From contig OX442322.1 of the NCBI GenBank assembly GCA_949358305.1, positions 6,448,001 through 6,512,000 of the forward strand: DNA of 64,000 nt, read 5' to 3'. The position numbers were made by a program, and so were the translations under genes. Source of the stretch: Strigamia acuminata. Lineage: Eukaryota; Arthropoda; Chilopoda; Geophilomorpha; Linotaeniidae. The notes below the pieces were generated by a model, which searched no databases, had not been told where the DNA came from, and saw only the letters and a list, made by a program, of their open reading frames with translations. This document shows positions 30,377 to 39,965 of this stretch, one piece after another. Position 1 is the stretch's first letter, and every line of letters begins with the position of its first letter.

Positions 30377-30723
30377 CGGGTTGGTAGCCCGTGAGTAATA
30401 TCTTCAGATGTTGCGATAAATAACTACCTGGATAATGGTAATCCAACGGCAGTGGCCGATTAATATTTTACCCGGTGCTCGATCAACGGATCCCGTCATC
30501 GTAAGGCATGCTGGCGGATGGAGGAGTCAAATCCTCCCGCGATGGTTCTCTCGACCGTCGTGACGGTTCCCGCCCCATCGTACCCTCCGGGTTAGTAACC
30601 CGTGAACAGGAGTTGAACAACACTGTGTTAAACAAATTACTCGGGCATTGGTAATCCTGTATTGGCAATATCTTTTAAACCCGGTAAGTCCATAGAAATG
30701 TTTACCTGGTGGTTGGTACCACC
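30377..30723 (+). ncRNA. Hairpin array with a shared UUGGUA-type loop (QL LTR)
   Basis: CGGG-TTGGTAG-CCCG (30377-30391), GGAT-AATGGTA-ATCC (30430-30444), CGGGTT-AGT-AACCCG (30588-30602) and GGTGG-TTGGTA-CCACC (30708-30723). A weaker one lies near 30643-30657. Stems differ while the loops keep a (U/A)U(G/A)GUA core. All are kept in the second LTR. Confidence 0.65.
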
Positions 30724-30855
30724 GATAGCGAATTAAAGCGTACAATTAAATACTCGGCGCCTGATCACGAGATCTTGTCGTCGTAAGGCATGCTGGCGGA
30801 TGGAGTCTCAACAACTCCCGCGACTTTCTCTCAATTGTCGTGACGGTCCCCGCCC
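30486..30855 (+). ncRNA. Two copies of a covarying stem module (QL LTR)
   Basis: Both copies share GTAAGGCATGCTGGCGGATGG. In copy I the closing helix is CATCG/CGATG and the tip GGAGGA/TCCTCC; in copy II they are GTCG/CGAC and GGAGT/ACTCC. Each ends with a GTGACGGTNCCCGCCC tail. Copy I is near 30493-30575, copy II near 30776-30855. Confidence 0.65.
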
Positions 30856-31331
30856 AATTAATATTTATATAACAATTCATTTGTTATATTCCATTAATCA
30901 CTTTACTCTTATTCATTTGAAACAATGGAATATTCTGCCGAATATTCCTATTCCTGCGAAGGTCGCTTCGCATATTTAGATGATCGATGCTGCGGACCAA
31001 ATACGTCTCCGTAGTGATATTTGTGACGATGCCGCAAGTCAGCCGTATCCCTCTGGCTTCGCCCGGATCCTCAACCAGTTGATGCCGCCCGTTTACACGC
31101 GTCAAGAACCCATCTTTGTTATTGTTATTATTCAGTAATAAATATGTTGTGTCACACTAAAAACTGTAAGTTATTTCTGCTCAGTCATGAATTCATATTT
31201 TTACACAGACCTCTGTAAGCTTATCTCGGTTAGGTTGTTGCTACTCCTAGCAACGTCTTGTTTAAACCGATTATTTATCTATCTTAAATGGCTATTAAAT
31301 CAGCCAAAAGTAGAATCGTCACAGGTTTACT

Positions 31332-31751
31332 TTACAACAACTCCAGATTATTCATTCCTCGGATGATTTTAATGATTGTATTCTGCCTGAGATTAAGATT
31401 GGCTGCTAAATAGAGCGCAAAGAGGCAAAACATCCCGCAAGAATCCTCTTTTGTCAACGAATACACTTCTTTTGTAGCATAATCTAGGGTAACGTCTCTT
31501 CCGACAAAATCAATGATCTCTTTAGGTGGAACGTTTCCCAAATTATCAAAGTATATGCCTCTGTCGTTGCAAAGATACAAGCTCACCCAATGGGTACCGC
31601 CACCCGTTGATGGGTCTAAATTGATGACGAAGCTTTCATTCTTGCCCCGGTGATTCGCGATCGGTTTCAAGCAATCGATGAGCAACACGTTGTTGAAGTG
31701 AGCGATACGTAGTTTATTCTTCGCCCAGTTGTAAATTTCCACGTTATTCAT
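31332..31751 (-). CDS. Pol-1 adenain-like cysteine protease
   Basis: 139 residues. His54 lies in GGGTHWVSLY, an acidic residue at Asp69 (YFDNLG) and the nucleophile Cys105 in DSCGMFC, the order of the C5/adenovirus protease family that matures Polinton and adintovirus capsids. The Gln usually found about six residues before the Cys is not evident (SLTKEDSCG), so activity is doubtful. It starts 4 bp inside the end of the integrase gene, typical tight Polinton packing. The solo QL LTR sits just past its stop. Confidence 0.85.
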   Translation of the reverse strand: MNNVEIYNWAKNKLRIAHFNNVLLIDCLKPIANHRGKNESFVINLDPSTGGGTHWVSLYLCNDRGIYFDNLGNVPPKEIIDFVGRDVTLDYATKEVYSLTKEDSCGMFCLFALYLAANLNLRQNTIIKIIRGMNNLELL

Positions 31752-32070
31752 TTTTTAATGTCAACGAGTTCATCCACCCAGGAATTGTGCTTCTGATCGT
31801 AGCCGACCCATTTCACTAGGTATTTGAAACTGCCATCGCTGTTTTTCTTTTTTCTAATGACTTTCTCGATCAAGTAGGGATCATCTACCCCGGTTTTGGT
31901 CTTTTGCAGTTCTTCACGGTAAAAGGAACCTTTGATCGATTCTCCCAAACTGTCTCTTAATTTGAAAATTGGAGGTTCGTACGTCGTGTCTACTTTATCA
32001 ATTGTAAAGATTTCATTACTCCAATTTTGCAAAAATCCTTTGTGAAATATGGATTTGAATTTGGAAATAC
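31748..32070 (-). pseudogene. Pol-1 integrase C-terminal part with chromodomain
   Basis: Contains an SH3-like stretch (WSNEIFTIDKV) and a chromodomain (YLVKWVGYDQKHNSWVDE). It is the C-terminal part of the integrase whose core lies at 33509-34130; the TRIM element and its ATAC duplication separate the two. The flanks are in frame with each other once the insertion is discounted. Confidence 0.9.
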
Positions 32071-32642
32071 TGTTACGTGGATTCCGGGCCTGATTAGGTT
32101 TCCACGCAACGTTATTTTATTTGGGGTTTAGTGAGTGTGAAAGGAAAGAATGAGGTTTGTTTTATGTTTAAATTTAATTCAGTTTTTATTTGACCGGACA
32201 AACAAAGTTTGTTCGATCCCTTTTAAATTCAAATACATTTATTCTCAAAACAGGTCAGAATGTTATTTGGATAAATTGTCACTTCTTACATTTATCAAAT
32301 GTACAACCTTTATTAATTGGGTTATAAAACAACTGTATGATAACTTAATTGTGTTTAATTGTCGCAGTTTATAGTCGGCAGCCGCTCTCTTTATTGAGGC
32401 GACATTAGACTCTCTAGATTCTGAAAAGCAAAGTGATTAGAGACCTGTCTTAGTGCGGGCTCCTTATTTATAGCAAATCTGCCATTAACCCCATAATTGA
32501 ATTGACCGGTCCATCACATGGCGATGACGGATTCCAGCCGTCAGCGCCATCTGTGGCCGAAATTTAGCAACATTTAACTAATAGTAATTCGAATTACGTG
32601 CTACGAATCGCGCATTAATTGGCACGGTTCGTACACGTGACA
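32071..32642 (-). repeat. TRIM 3' LTR (572 bp)
   Basis: TGTTACGTGG to CACGTGACA on the plus strand. It shares both ends and the block GATTAGGTTTCC to TTTGTTCG with the other LTR and has about 420 bp not found there, including a minus-strand CTATAAATAAGG TATA box near 32470. Confidence 0.8.
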
Positions 32643-33007
32643 ACTCCCTTTTTTGCTGTGTTTTGGACCCCAAAATACAAATTTCGGTACCAGACAGGTG
32701 TCTTTTAAATCGGACATTCTTAAGGAATGTTCGGCTATTTCTACCTTTCATAAGTCATCACTCAGCTGTTTCATAATTATTACACAAACTTAAATTATTC
32801 TGGAGTTGATTTTACTCCCTTTTATTCCAACATTACCATTCCAATCAAATCATAAAATAATTCAACTTAAACCATCTTAATATCACTAATACAATTTTTG
32901 CTTTTCCATTGTTTATTTTTACATATTTGAAAAGTCTAACAAAAAAACATAAGTCAAACGAAAAATCTTTGTCAAAATTAAATCATCAAAATCAAAGTTC
33001 ATCTTCT

Positions 33008-33026
33008 CTTCCCCGCATCTCCACCA
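33008..33026 (-). promoter_or_regulatory. TRIM primer binding site, tRNA-Ala
   Basis: On the minus strand TGGTGGAGATGCGGGGA follows the LTR after two bases. Its first 12 bases are complementary to the tRNA-Ala 3' end. Confidence 0.75.
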
Positions 33027-33028
33027 TT

Positions 33029-33508
33029 TGTTACGTGGATTCTGGGCCTGATTGTTGAGTTTCAGTTGTGAACTCATGCAGATAGTTTAGTTACTGCTGT
33101 GGATTGGAAATGTTATCAGGTGAAATAAAGAGACGCCATCTTTGCAGGTGAGAAACAAAACATCAAGTGAGGTTTTAATAGCTTGTCACGTGACTCTTTT
33201 ACAACAAGCGCCACCTTTAGGCAGCATATACAAATAATATGTAAACAAACATCGTGTTTGTTTACAAAAGCAAACATAAACAAAGTGCAGACTAAATAGC
33301 ACATTATCACTTGTTAATACGACCCAGAGATATGTATATTATACACGACAATAACATATCACATTCTAACACTGATTAGGTTTCCACGCAACGTTATTTT
33401 ATTTGGGGTTTAGTGAGTGTGAAAGGAAAGAATGAGGTTTGTTTTATGTTTAAATTCAATTCAGTTTTTATTTGACCGGACAAACAAAGTTTGTTCGTAC
33501 ACGTGACA
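33029..33508 (-). repeat. TRIM 5' LTR (480 bp)
   Basis: TGTTACGTGG to CACGTGACA on the plus strand. Between two GATT copies it carries about 310 bp absent from the other LTR. Confidence 0.8.
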
Positions 33509-34130
33509 ATACGCACTCGGTCGCCCACTTTGAATTTAGGCTTGAATGTTGTAATTTTAATCTGAGCGCCTTTTCATGTTCGGGAGCCACGTCTTTGGGC
33601 TTCATGTTGGTCGTTCGATGAACCGAAGAGTTATAACGGGTCAACAATTGAGGCAAGATAGTAATCCAATTCCTTGAACCTTTCAAAGTAAAATGCCTGT
33701 ACATGCGCTCTTTGAGTGTACGATTGAACCGTTCGACCATGCTTGCTTTCAGCGGCGAGTGTGTGGAAAAATGGTTGATGTTGAACTTTTTGACAAGTGC
33801 CTTGAAATGGGAATTGTAGAATTCTTTCCCCCAATCAGATGCCATGTTGACCGGCCCCTTATTCCCCGCTTTGACGAGCACCTTTTCAAATGCGGCGGTT
33901 ACGTCTTTGCCAGTCTTTGATTTGATGGGAACCGCATATGCATATTTAGAGAACGCATCTATAACCGTTAATAAGTATTTATAACCTTTGTTTACACGGG
34001 AAAAATGTATCAATTCGACTAAATCGATCTGCCATAAGTCGTTGATTGCAAAAGATACGACCGGACGTCTGACGTAATGCCTGCGTGCCGGCTTATGTAA
34101 TTCAGATACCAGTTGTTCTATGTTGGGCAT
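33509..34130 (-). pseudogene. Pol-1 integrase catalytic core
   Basis: Retroviral-type DDE core: Asp36 in WQIDLVEL, Asp99 in MASDWGKEF, Glu133 in ASMVERFNRT, followed by KFKVGDRVRI-like C-terminal start. Polintons use this enzyme for insertion. The gene is cut at 33512 by the TRIM element. It overlaps the end of the PLA2 gene by about 13 bp. Confidence 0.93.
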
Positions 34131-34613
34131 TTTTTTTTTTTTAGTCCCATTCCCAGTTTAAGTTTGGTATTGAACGTTGCTTTGATTGCTTTGGCGACTA
34201 ATTTTGTGCTTGAACTGATCGTTGGATCGGCGATGATTAAAACACACGCTTCGACCAACTTTCTGTCTGCTTCGTGTCTGACTTCTAAGTTCTCATTTAT
34301 GTAAGCAATGTCGTGCAGCTTGCACGCTTCATCCAATGGGTCGATGCCTTTATCACCTCTAGCTAAACGTTTATCCAATTTTGTGCCCGGGCCGCAATAG
34401 TTGTACCCGGGGATATGCACTTCTACCGGTAGTTTATTGATTAGTTTATTGAAAAGTCCTTTGCCGGTTGCTAGAGATTTTTTTTTTAATGAACTGATAT
34501 TTTTATATCCCACATGCAGAGCATTTGCCTCTTTTATAGGCTCTGTTGTTCTTAGTGACTCCCGTTTCCAACATGCCGGTAAGAGTAGCCTTTCGGCATT
34601 TGACACAAAACAT
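34118..34613 (-). pseudogene. Pol-1 phospholipase A2-domain protein with zinc-ribbon N-terminus, frameshifted
   Basis: The main frame (ATG 34606) has the calcium loop YCGPGTKL at residues 70-77 and the catalytic His98-Asp99 in CKLHDIAY, as in parvovirus VP1-type PLA2 domains and Polinton/adintovirus homologues. From another ATG at 34613, one frame over, the beginning reads as a zinc-ribbon (CVKC, then CSACG) before a TAA; this looks like the true N-terminus, broken by a stop and by a shift in the A-run near 34480-34490. The enzyme is thought to help virions cross membranes; here the gene is not intact. Confidence 0.82.
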
Positions 34614-34648
34614 GTTTGTCTCCTTTTTTTATTACGGGAATATAAAAA

Positions 34649-35322
34649 ATGAATGTCATAAATTTTGACACGGGGCGTTTGGACAAATATGATAAGTCGA
34701 TTTTGCCGAAAAACATAAGATGCATCATGTGTGGCCCGAATGTGGGAAAACGAATCTGTTGCTAAACTTCCTGCATTGGCTACGGTTCGACAAGCTGATG
34801 GTGTTTTCTAAAACTTTATTTCAACCAAAATACGAGCGGTTAAGAGAGTTGTTCGAGGATCTAGAATCGGAATTGGGCGAACAGGTAGCTCATTTCTTCC
34901 CGAGCAACGAAGATGTACCGTCTCCCGAACAACTTTTTGATAAAAATGTGAACAAGTCTATTTTTGTGTTTGACGATGTGATGACCGACAAACAACATAA
35001 TATTGAGAAATATTTTGCCCAGGGTTGTCATAGTAACGTGGATTGCTTTTACTTGTGCCAGACTTATAGCCGGATCCCAAAACAGGTGATAAGAGACAAT
35101 GCCAATTTAATAATCATGTTCAGACAAGATGAAAGAAACATGAAACACGTTTTTGACAACCATGTTGGAACGGACATGACGTACGTTCGATTCAGAGACG
35201 TATGCAAGTCGTGTTGGGATGATGATACGTTCGGCTTTCTCACGATTGACAAGACCAAGTCTATGTCGAGCGGGAGATATAAAAATAAATTTTACCCATT
35301 TTTAAAAAATGAACATGAATAA
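34649..35322 (+). pseudogene. Pol-1 packaging ATPase (FtsK/HerA, A32-like), frameshifted at Walker A
   Basis: The natural start is probably ATG 34649. Frames change inside the Walker A region near 34735-34745: upstream reads to CGPN, downstream continues with CGKTNLLLNFL. Walker B is FVFDDVM near 34967-34987. Downstream motifs (FYLCQTYSRIPKQVIRDNANL) match Polinton and adintovirus DNA-packaging ATPases. The small deletion removes part of the nucleotide loop, so it is not functional. Confidence 0.88.
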
Positions 35323-36425
35323 ACAACAGCGTGGAAATTACGAGAAATTAAAACAAAGCTTGAAAAAAAGATAAGTTAAACAGAGGATCCGAAGATGAAG
35401 CGCTTGATGCATTCTTCAAACCGGTTACTACAGCATTGCATAGCCTGCCGCAGCAGCAGCAAGTATCTCCACCCCAACCCATGTCTTTCAAACCGTCACC
35501 TTTTACTACCGTTAAAAGCGAGCCTAAGAAGACAATGTCAAAAATGGATATAGAGACACCCGTCAGAAATTGGGAAAATGCATCCATTAAAAGACAGTTC
35601 TTACGCCAAAGCTTGTCCTCTAGTCATCGTGGAACTCCTCAAAGTTTAGTTGATCACGATGAAGAGAACAATACATCACTTCGAAGTGTGGAAGAAGAAG
35701 AAGCAAATCTTGGTGACGATGCTGATGCTGTTTCTGATAAATATCGCACGGAAGTACGTAGAAGTCTCGAATGGAAAAAGAAAGAAACAGATCCGGAAGA
35801 CACGTATCTGCAATCTTTTATAAGTTATTATTCTGCAAATGCGGGTAATATAGACCGTGTGTTTGGAATCAGATTTGATACTAAAGACTTAAAATTTAAA
35901 ATAGGAGTCGAAGAAGTTACATTAATCCCGGAACATATTTCTATAAGAAATAAAATATATAGATTCGATAAAGAATTAAAGGATTTCCTCTTGAACAAAG
36001 TTCCAGCATTGGATCCATATCAGAATCAGAAGGCATTAAATAATTATGCCGACATTCTAATCAAAACTAAAGCATTATTTAGTCGTCATGATCCAGCAAC
36101 TAATAGGCCAAAATCTTCTAAAGGAGAGAAGTATCTGAAAGTGATTAAACCAATTTGGCAACACTACAAAAAACATCAAGCACAATATCTACAATCGGGC
36201 CAAGGCATTACGAAAACGTTTCGTCCGCACAACACCGTAGACTACAAGTATTACAATAACCCGGACGAATTAATAGACAGGCTAAGATTGTTGCACGCAT
36301 CACGGGATGCCGGAAATCAGTCTCACGACAACGAAATTGTAGAAATACTTATGGAACTGAAAGAGGAAAGAATCCTCGATAAAACCAAGTTTGAAAACAT
36401 GCGTAAGAAAATTCTCACAAATTAA
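35309..36425 (+). pseudogene. Pol-1 conserved core protein of unknown function, frameshifted
   Basis: A conserved Polinton protein ending NPDELIDRLRLLHASRDAGN and HDNEIVEILMELKEERI. The natural start is likely ATG 35309, overlapping the ATPase end; that frame meets a stop after an A7 run at 35363-35369, where one frame over the sequence carries on (DKLNRGSEDEALDAFFKP) into the long frame from 35436. The middle has a Gln/Pro-rich and an acidic region. Proteins of this type are common in insect Polintons; a role in the virion is inferred, not shown. Copied at 56201-57046. Confidence 0.75.
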
Positions 36426-36435
36426 AAAAAAAAAC

Positions 36436-37167
36436 ATGTCTATTGTATTGAGTAGCACAAAGACCGATTTTCTCACCACATTCTAGTCGCCTTTATTACT
36501 GGGCGAGGATGAATTTGAATTGTGATTAGTGAGTCTGGAGACTTTTAATTCAATGCCAAATATCACTGAGGAAAACAACGTATTCGTGTATTCGATCGAT
36601 AAAACAAAAACATCGCTAATCATTACTTTCCCTCCCGGTAGTTACGAACTCGTCGACATTATCGCTCGATTACATACCGAGATGAAAGCGAGAGGACATT
36701 GGGACCAAAACAGTGACCTGCCATTCATCGACATAAAAGAGAATATTAACACTTTATCCACAACGTTGACGATAAGTCAAATGAAATATGCCGTAGATTT
36801 CAGGCATGAGAATAACATGGCTCATTTATTCGGATTTGAAAAGCGCGAATATACGGCTGGAACCAGCGAGTCGGTCAATCCCGTTAACATTTTCCACATA
36901 AACACCATACTGGTGCACTGCGATTTAATTACCGATTCGTACTTGAACGGCGAAGCATCTCCGATTATTTACGCATTTTTTCCAAACGTTCCAGTCGGTT
37001 TCAAAATAGTCGAAATGCCGAATAACATACTGTACTTGCCGGTAAAAAATCAATCCAAAATTCACGAAGTCAGGATATGGTTGACCGATCAAGATAGTAA
37101 ACCTATCGATCTCAGAGGGGAAGTTTTTACCGCGCGGTTCCATTTGAGAAGAAAAACGTCAGTTTAA
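36436..37167 (+). pseudogene. Pol-1 penton-like minor capsid protein, two nonsense codons
   Basis: ATG 36436 (MSIVLSSTKTDFLTTF) is in frame with the 212-residue stretch ending at 37167, but TAG at about 36484 and TGA at about 36522 interrupt it. The rest (FVYSIDKTKTSLIITFPPGS; DFRHENNMAHLFGF; IWLTDQDSKPIDLRG) resembles the single jelly-roll minor capsid protein of Polintons. Both stops are also in the copy at 57057-57788. Confidence 0.82.
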
Positions 37168-37200
37168 AAAAATAAGATGCCGATTATATTTAAGAAAAAA

Positions 37201-37420
37201 AATATTACGACGCATTATGTCGTAATGTCGTAATGTCGTATTATAAATGAATTACTTGTAAATGAATTGAATTACTTGTAAGTGAATTGAATTACACATT
37301 TAACATTTTCTATTAAATATTTACAAATAAATGAATTACTTGTTAAATGAATTGAATTACACATTTAACATTTTCTATTAAATATTTACAAATAAATGAA
37401 TTACTTGTAAATTGTATATT

Positions 37421-37460
<40 letters not shown>
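37201..37460. repeat. AT-rich simple repeats before the capsid gene
   Basis: Repeated GAATTACTTGTAAATGAATT-type units, a duplicated 80-bp segment, and a (TA)n run at about 37423-37460. Copied at 57822-58081. Confidence 0.8.
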
Positions 37461-37463
<3 letters not shown>

Positions 37464-37475
37464 CGTAATTAAAAA

Positions 37476-37835
37476 ATGGCAACTATGCAAGTCGCCGAAA
37501 ATTATTTAGACGTCGAACAACCGTTCGTCATCGATGAATCCGTAAATGCGTACAGATACCACGAGTACTGTATCACCCGATTATTGGGACGAATTTGAAT
37601 AACGTGAACTCAGAAATTCGACTAATCATACAGAACGAAGATATCTGGACACATCCCCATAAAAGTTACGTATGCATAACGGGACAGTTGACAAAAGATG
37701 ATGGGACTGAATATGCGTCGGAAAGAAAAGACACCGATGATGCGGCAACGCTAGTGAATAATTTCATGCCTTTTCTCTTCAGCAACCTGAAATATCACAT
37801 TGGTGATAAACTAATTGACGAGATTAATTATTTTG
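37476..37835 (+). pseudogene. Pol-1 major capsid protein, N-terminal fragment
   Basis: ATG 37476 starts MATMQVAENYLDVEQPFVID, and the frame changes near 37575; it then reads NLNNVNSEIRLIIQNEDIWT to KLIDEIN, typical of the double jelly-roll capsid N-terminus. The gene is cut near 37835 by junction with Cop-D, so nearly all of it is missing. Confidence 0.82.
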
Positions 37836-38902
37836 TCAAAATCAGAATTTAAATCAGCTGTGTCAACCACATGCTTTTCTACAAAGGGTGCGGTTGCACT
37901 CACATTTGAAACCATGGTGCAACAATTAACCGTGAACTCATTATTCTCATTCTTTTGTGCCACCAGAAATGGTTTGCTGATTTTATTTTTGTAGATAACC
38001 AGTCTTCCATGTGCAATACTAGTGGTTAGGCCTATTTGATCTAATTGTCCCAAAGAAATCAAATTTCTCCCACTTTTGGGCACAAACCAAACATCCTTTA
38101 ATAATAAATTTGCCTTCTTATTCCCATTTAAAGAGAAAAGTCGGATATCACCAATCCCCATGATTTCTAAATCATTTACAAATTTATTTAATGGCCTGAA
38201 ATTGCAAAACCACTTTTCACATGATGCCACATGGTTGGAGACCTGGCTATTACAATGCCACATAATATTTTCAAAAATATTATCTTCCTTGGCTGTTGAA
38301 TTTCTAAATTTCTCCTTGTCCTTATTGCTAAATGACTGCACATCCTTTTCACACGTGTGCACGTTGAAACACTTCCTTTTGCTGCAAAACCTTTCACAAG
38401 TCTGTGTAAAATGCCGCATCCCAGATGAGGAGAGATTTCCTTGTCTCCTAACCGAAGGACAATCCCTGACGAGATGACCCACTCCGCCACAATTAAAACA
38501 ACAGGTGACACACGTCTGTGTCGAAGATTCCAGTTTGTTCCCACAATAAAGTCCGTTTTTGGCATTTAATGCCCTGCAATAACTCAAATTGCCATGTCCA
38601 TTCTTAGAATGTTGCGGAATCCTTTGGCGTTGCCAATCCCTTGCGCCATAAATGTCCTTGTTGACATTGCACCCATTGGCTTCACCGCCAAACACGTGGA
38701 TCTTATCCACATTGCGATTCCAAATTACACGATTTCTTCGTACATTTGTATCATTATCATGATACGATGGGTCAGGGAGCTGTCCTTTGACCCGTTGTCG
38801 CTCCTGGCGCACATATGCAACATGCCAATTGTCCAAATCGGCTTTAAAACCCGGCAATCGTCCTCGGGTTTGGAACAATCTTCTGCTGTCTTTTAAAGAC
38901 AT
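37836..38902 (-). CDS. Cop-D Gag C-terminus and protease-like region, long open frame
   Basis: An open minus frame from ATG 38902 (MSLKDSRRLFQTRGRLPGFK). It has a CCHC knuckle (CFNCGGVGHLVRDC), a Cys-rich stretch and a protease-like fold (LLLKDVWFVPKSGRNLISLGQ). At the position where relatives have DSGA it reads CNSQVSNH, so the catalytic Asp is Asn. The Gag N-terminal domain is missing; the ATG follows the leader directly. The absence of stops over about 355 codons is unusual for such a fragment. Confidence 0.6.
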
Positions 38903-39059
38903 TGTTGCAGCACTTAACACAAATTTTTCCACACAAAAATTCACTATTCGTTGCAAAATGTGGCTCTTTCCACAAAAATGCCGTAGTACAAATCGGTAGA
39001 CACTTTGTCACTTTGAAAAAACTCTTTTCCCACAAAATATAAAGCGAAAAATGCGCTAC

Positions 39060-39275
39060 TTCCCGGGGGAATCTCTTTAAGAGAGATTGAGACCCGAATC
39101 TGGTCGTCCTGATAGCTTCCGACCGCCAACCTGGTGGCGCGGGACGGCTACCTTGTACCACGGACAAGCCCAGACCGGAATAGGACTGTACGGGGGCGAC
39201 TGCCCGAAGGGTACAGAACAAACTAAATTGCCCAGAACAAAAACTTAAAACTATACAGAGTTTCACGACAACCCA
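39060..39275 (-). ncRNA. Conserved pseudoknotted leader RNA, copy c (Cop-D)
   Basis: Minus-strand helices CTGTAC/GTACAG with inner GGGC/GCCC, TCTGG/CCAGA, TAGC/GCTA crossing GTGG/CCAC, and the AATCTCT/AGAGATT hairpin. Very close to copy b but with compensating changes. Copied at 59681-59896. Confidence 0.75.
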
Positions 39276-39373
39276 AGTAAATAAAACAATAATACGTTGG
39301 CACGTTGTCCACTTTGCGGGACTTTTGCGTCGCAAAATCCCACGTCGGCGTTGTTGAACCTGTCGCAATTCAC

Positions 39374-39626
39374 TCCGAATCCTTTCGGGGACAAAGTCTT
39401 CAACCGGCCACGCTTCGATCCTTTCTTTACATTCCTCGAACTCCGGTCCGAGGAAGTCCACATACTGGAAAGCCACATTGATGTCGTGCAATTCCAGCCC
39501 CTCTGCATTAACTTCAATTGCTTTCTGATCCACGCAATCTAGAAATGAGTACATCGACTCATTGTCGTTGCGCTTTAAGTCCAAAAACTTTAGCCTCAGT
39601 CTGGCCTGGTCAAATCTATCCGCCAT
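39374..39626 (-). pseudogene. gag: Cop-E Gag fragment
   Basis: MADRFDQARLRLKFLDLKRN to FVPERIR, the second half of a Copia Gag domain (AFQYVDFLGPEFEECKERIE). It is cut at 39373 by the Cop-D leader. The first half of the domain, including the usual W-rich start, is absent, so this ATG lies inside the original Gag. Confidence 0.85.
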
Positions 39627-39764
39627 TTTTGCAATGGGGTTGCTCTAATTCGTAGCACAATTTACACACTTTCACTAAATGAACACTTTGGCAAATCACA
39701 CCAAAACAACATTTTTCCCAAACCAAAAGTGAAGGAGAAAGAATCACAATCCACCCTGGACAAA

Positions 39765-39965
39765 TCTCAATAAGTGAGACGCAAAACTCCACACAGTATT
39801 TCCCAAGTTCCGACCGGTGCACCTGGGCCCGCGGGACACTTCGTGGCCAGAAATAGCCTGTGTGAAAATAGGACCTTGCTACTCGACTGAGTAAAGGGCA
39901 AGGAACAAACAAAGGGACCCCAAAACAAAAACTTATAATTAACAAAGTAATTTCGACCCAAATCA
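39765..39965 (-). ncRNA. Conserved pseudoknotted leader RNA, copy d (Cop-E)
   Basis: Minus-strand helices CCTTGC/GCAAGG with inner ACTC/GAGT, CACACAG/CTGTGTG, AAGT/ACTT crossing CTGG/CCAG, and the TCTCA/TGAGA hairpin. Copies at 60386-60586 and 55357-55557. Confidence 0.75.

Larger units (their letters stand above)
29570..31323 (+). repeat. Solo QL LTR in Pol-1 (1754 bp)
   Basis: Begins TGTGATGATTAC and ends GAATCGTCACA, flanked by GGTT on both sides. The same LTR heads the element at 60779-62517. It has an inverted CCAAT pair (29888-29905), TATATAA at 29923-29929 and AATAAA at 31137-31142, so the predicted R region is about 1.2 kb, very long. That region carries the hairpin array and two stem modules described separately. 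Confidence 0.9.
32071..33508 (-). mobile_element. TRIM-like non-autonomous LTR element in the integrase gene
   Basis: Two unequal LTRs (32071-32642 and 33029-33508) flank about 386 bp with no ORF. ATAC at 32067-32070 and 33509-33512 is the target duplication. On the minus strand the primer site matches tRNA-Ala, and a purine run (AAAAAAGGGAGT) precedes the 3' LTR. Confidence 0.85.
28358..37835. mobile_element. Pol-1: decayed Maverick/Polinton, partial
   Basis: Carries an adenain-type protease, chromodomain integrase, PLA2-domain protein (all minus), and packaging ATPase, a conserved core protein, penton-like minor capsid and a truncated major capsid (all plus). This set marks Polintons and the related adintoviruses. 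No protein-primed PolB is in the window. The right end is cut where the capsid gene joins Cop-D near 37835. The left limit is uncertain. Confidence 0.88.
37836..39373 (-). mobile_element. Cop-D: truncated Copia piece (leader, Gag end, protease-like)
   Basis: Minus-strand fragment joined on the left to the Polinton capsid gene and on the right, near 39373, to the Gag fragment of Cop-E. Neither border shows an LTR. The whole block recurs at 58457-59994. Confidence 0.8.

Noticed and set aside
30486-30855. QL modules as hammerhead or HDV-like ribozymes
   Set aside because: The hammerhead CUGANGA and GAAA core is not present and the HDV double pseudoknot could not be laid out.
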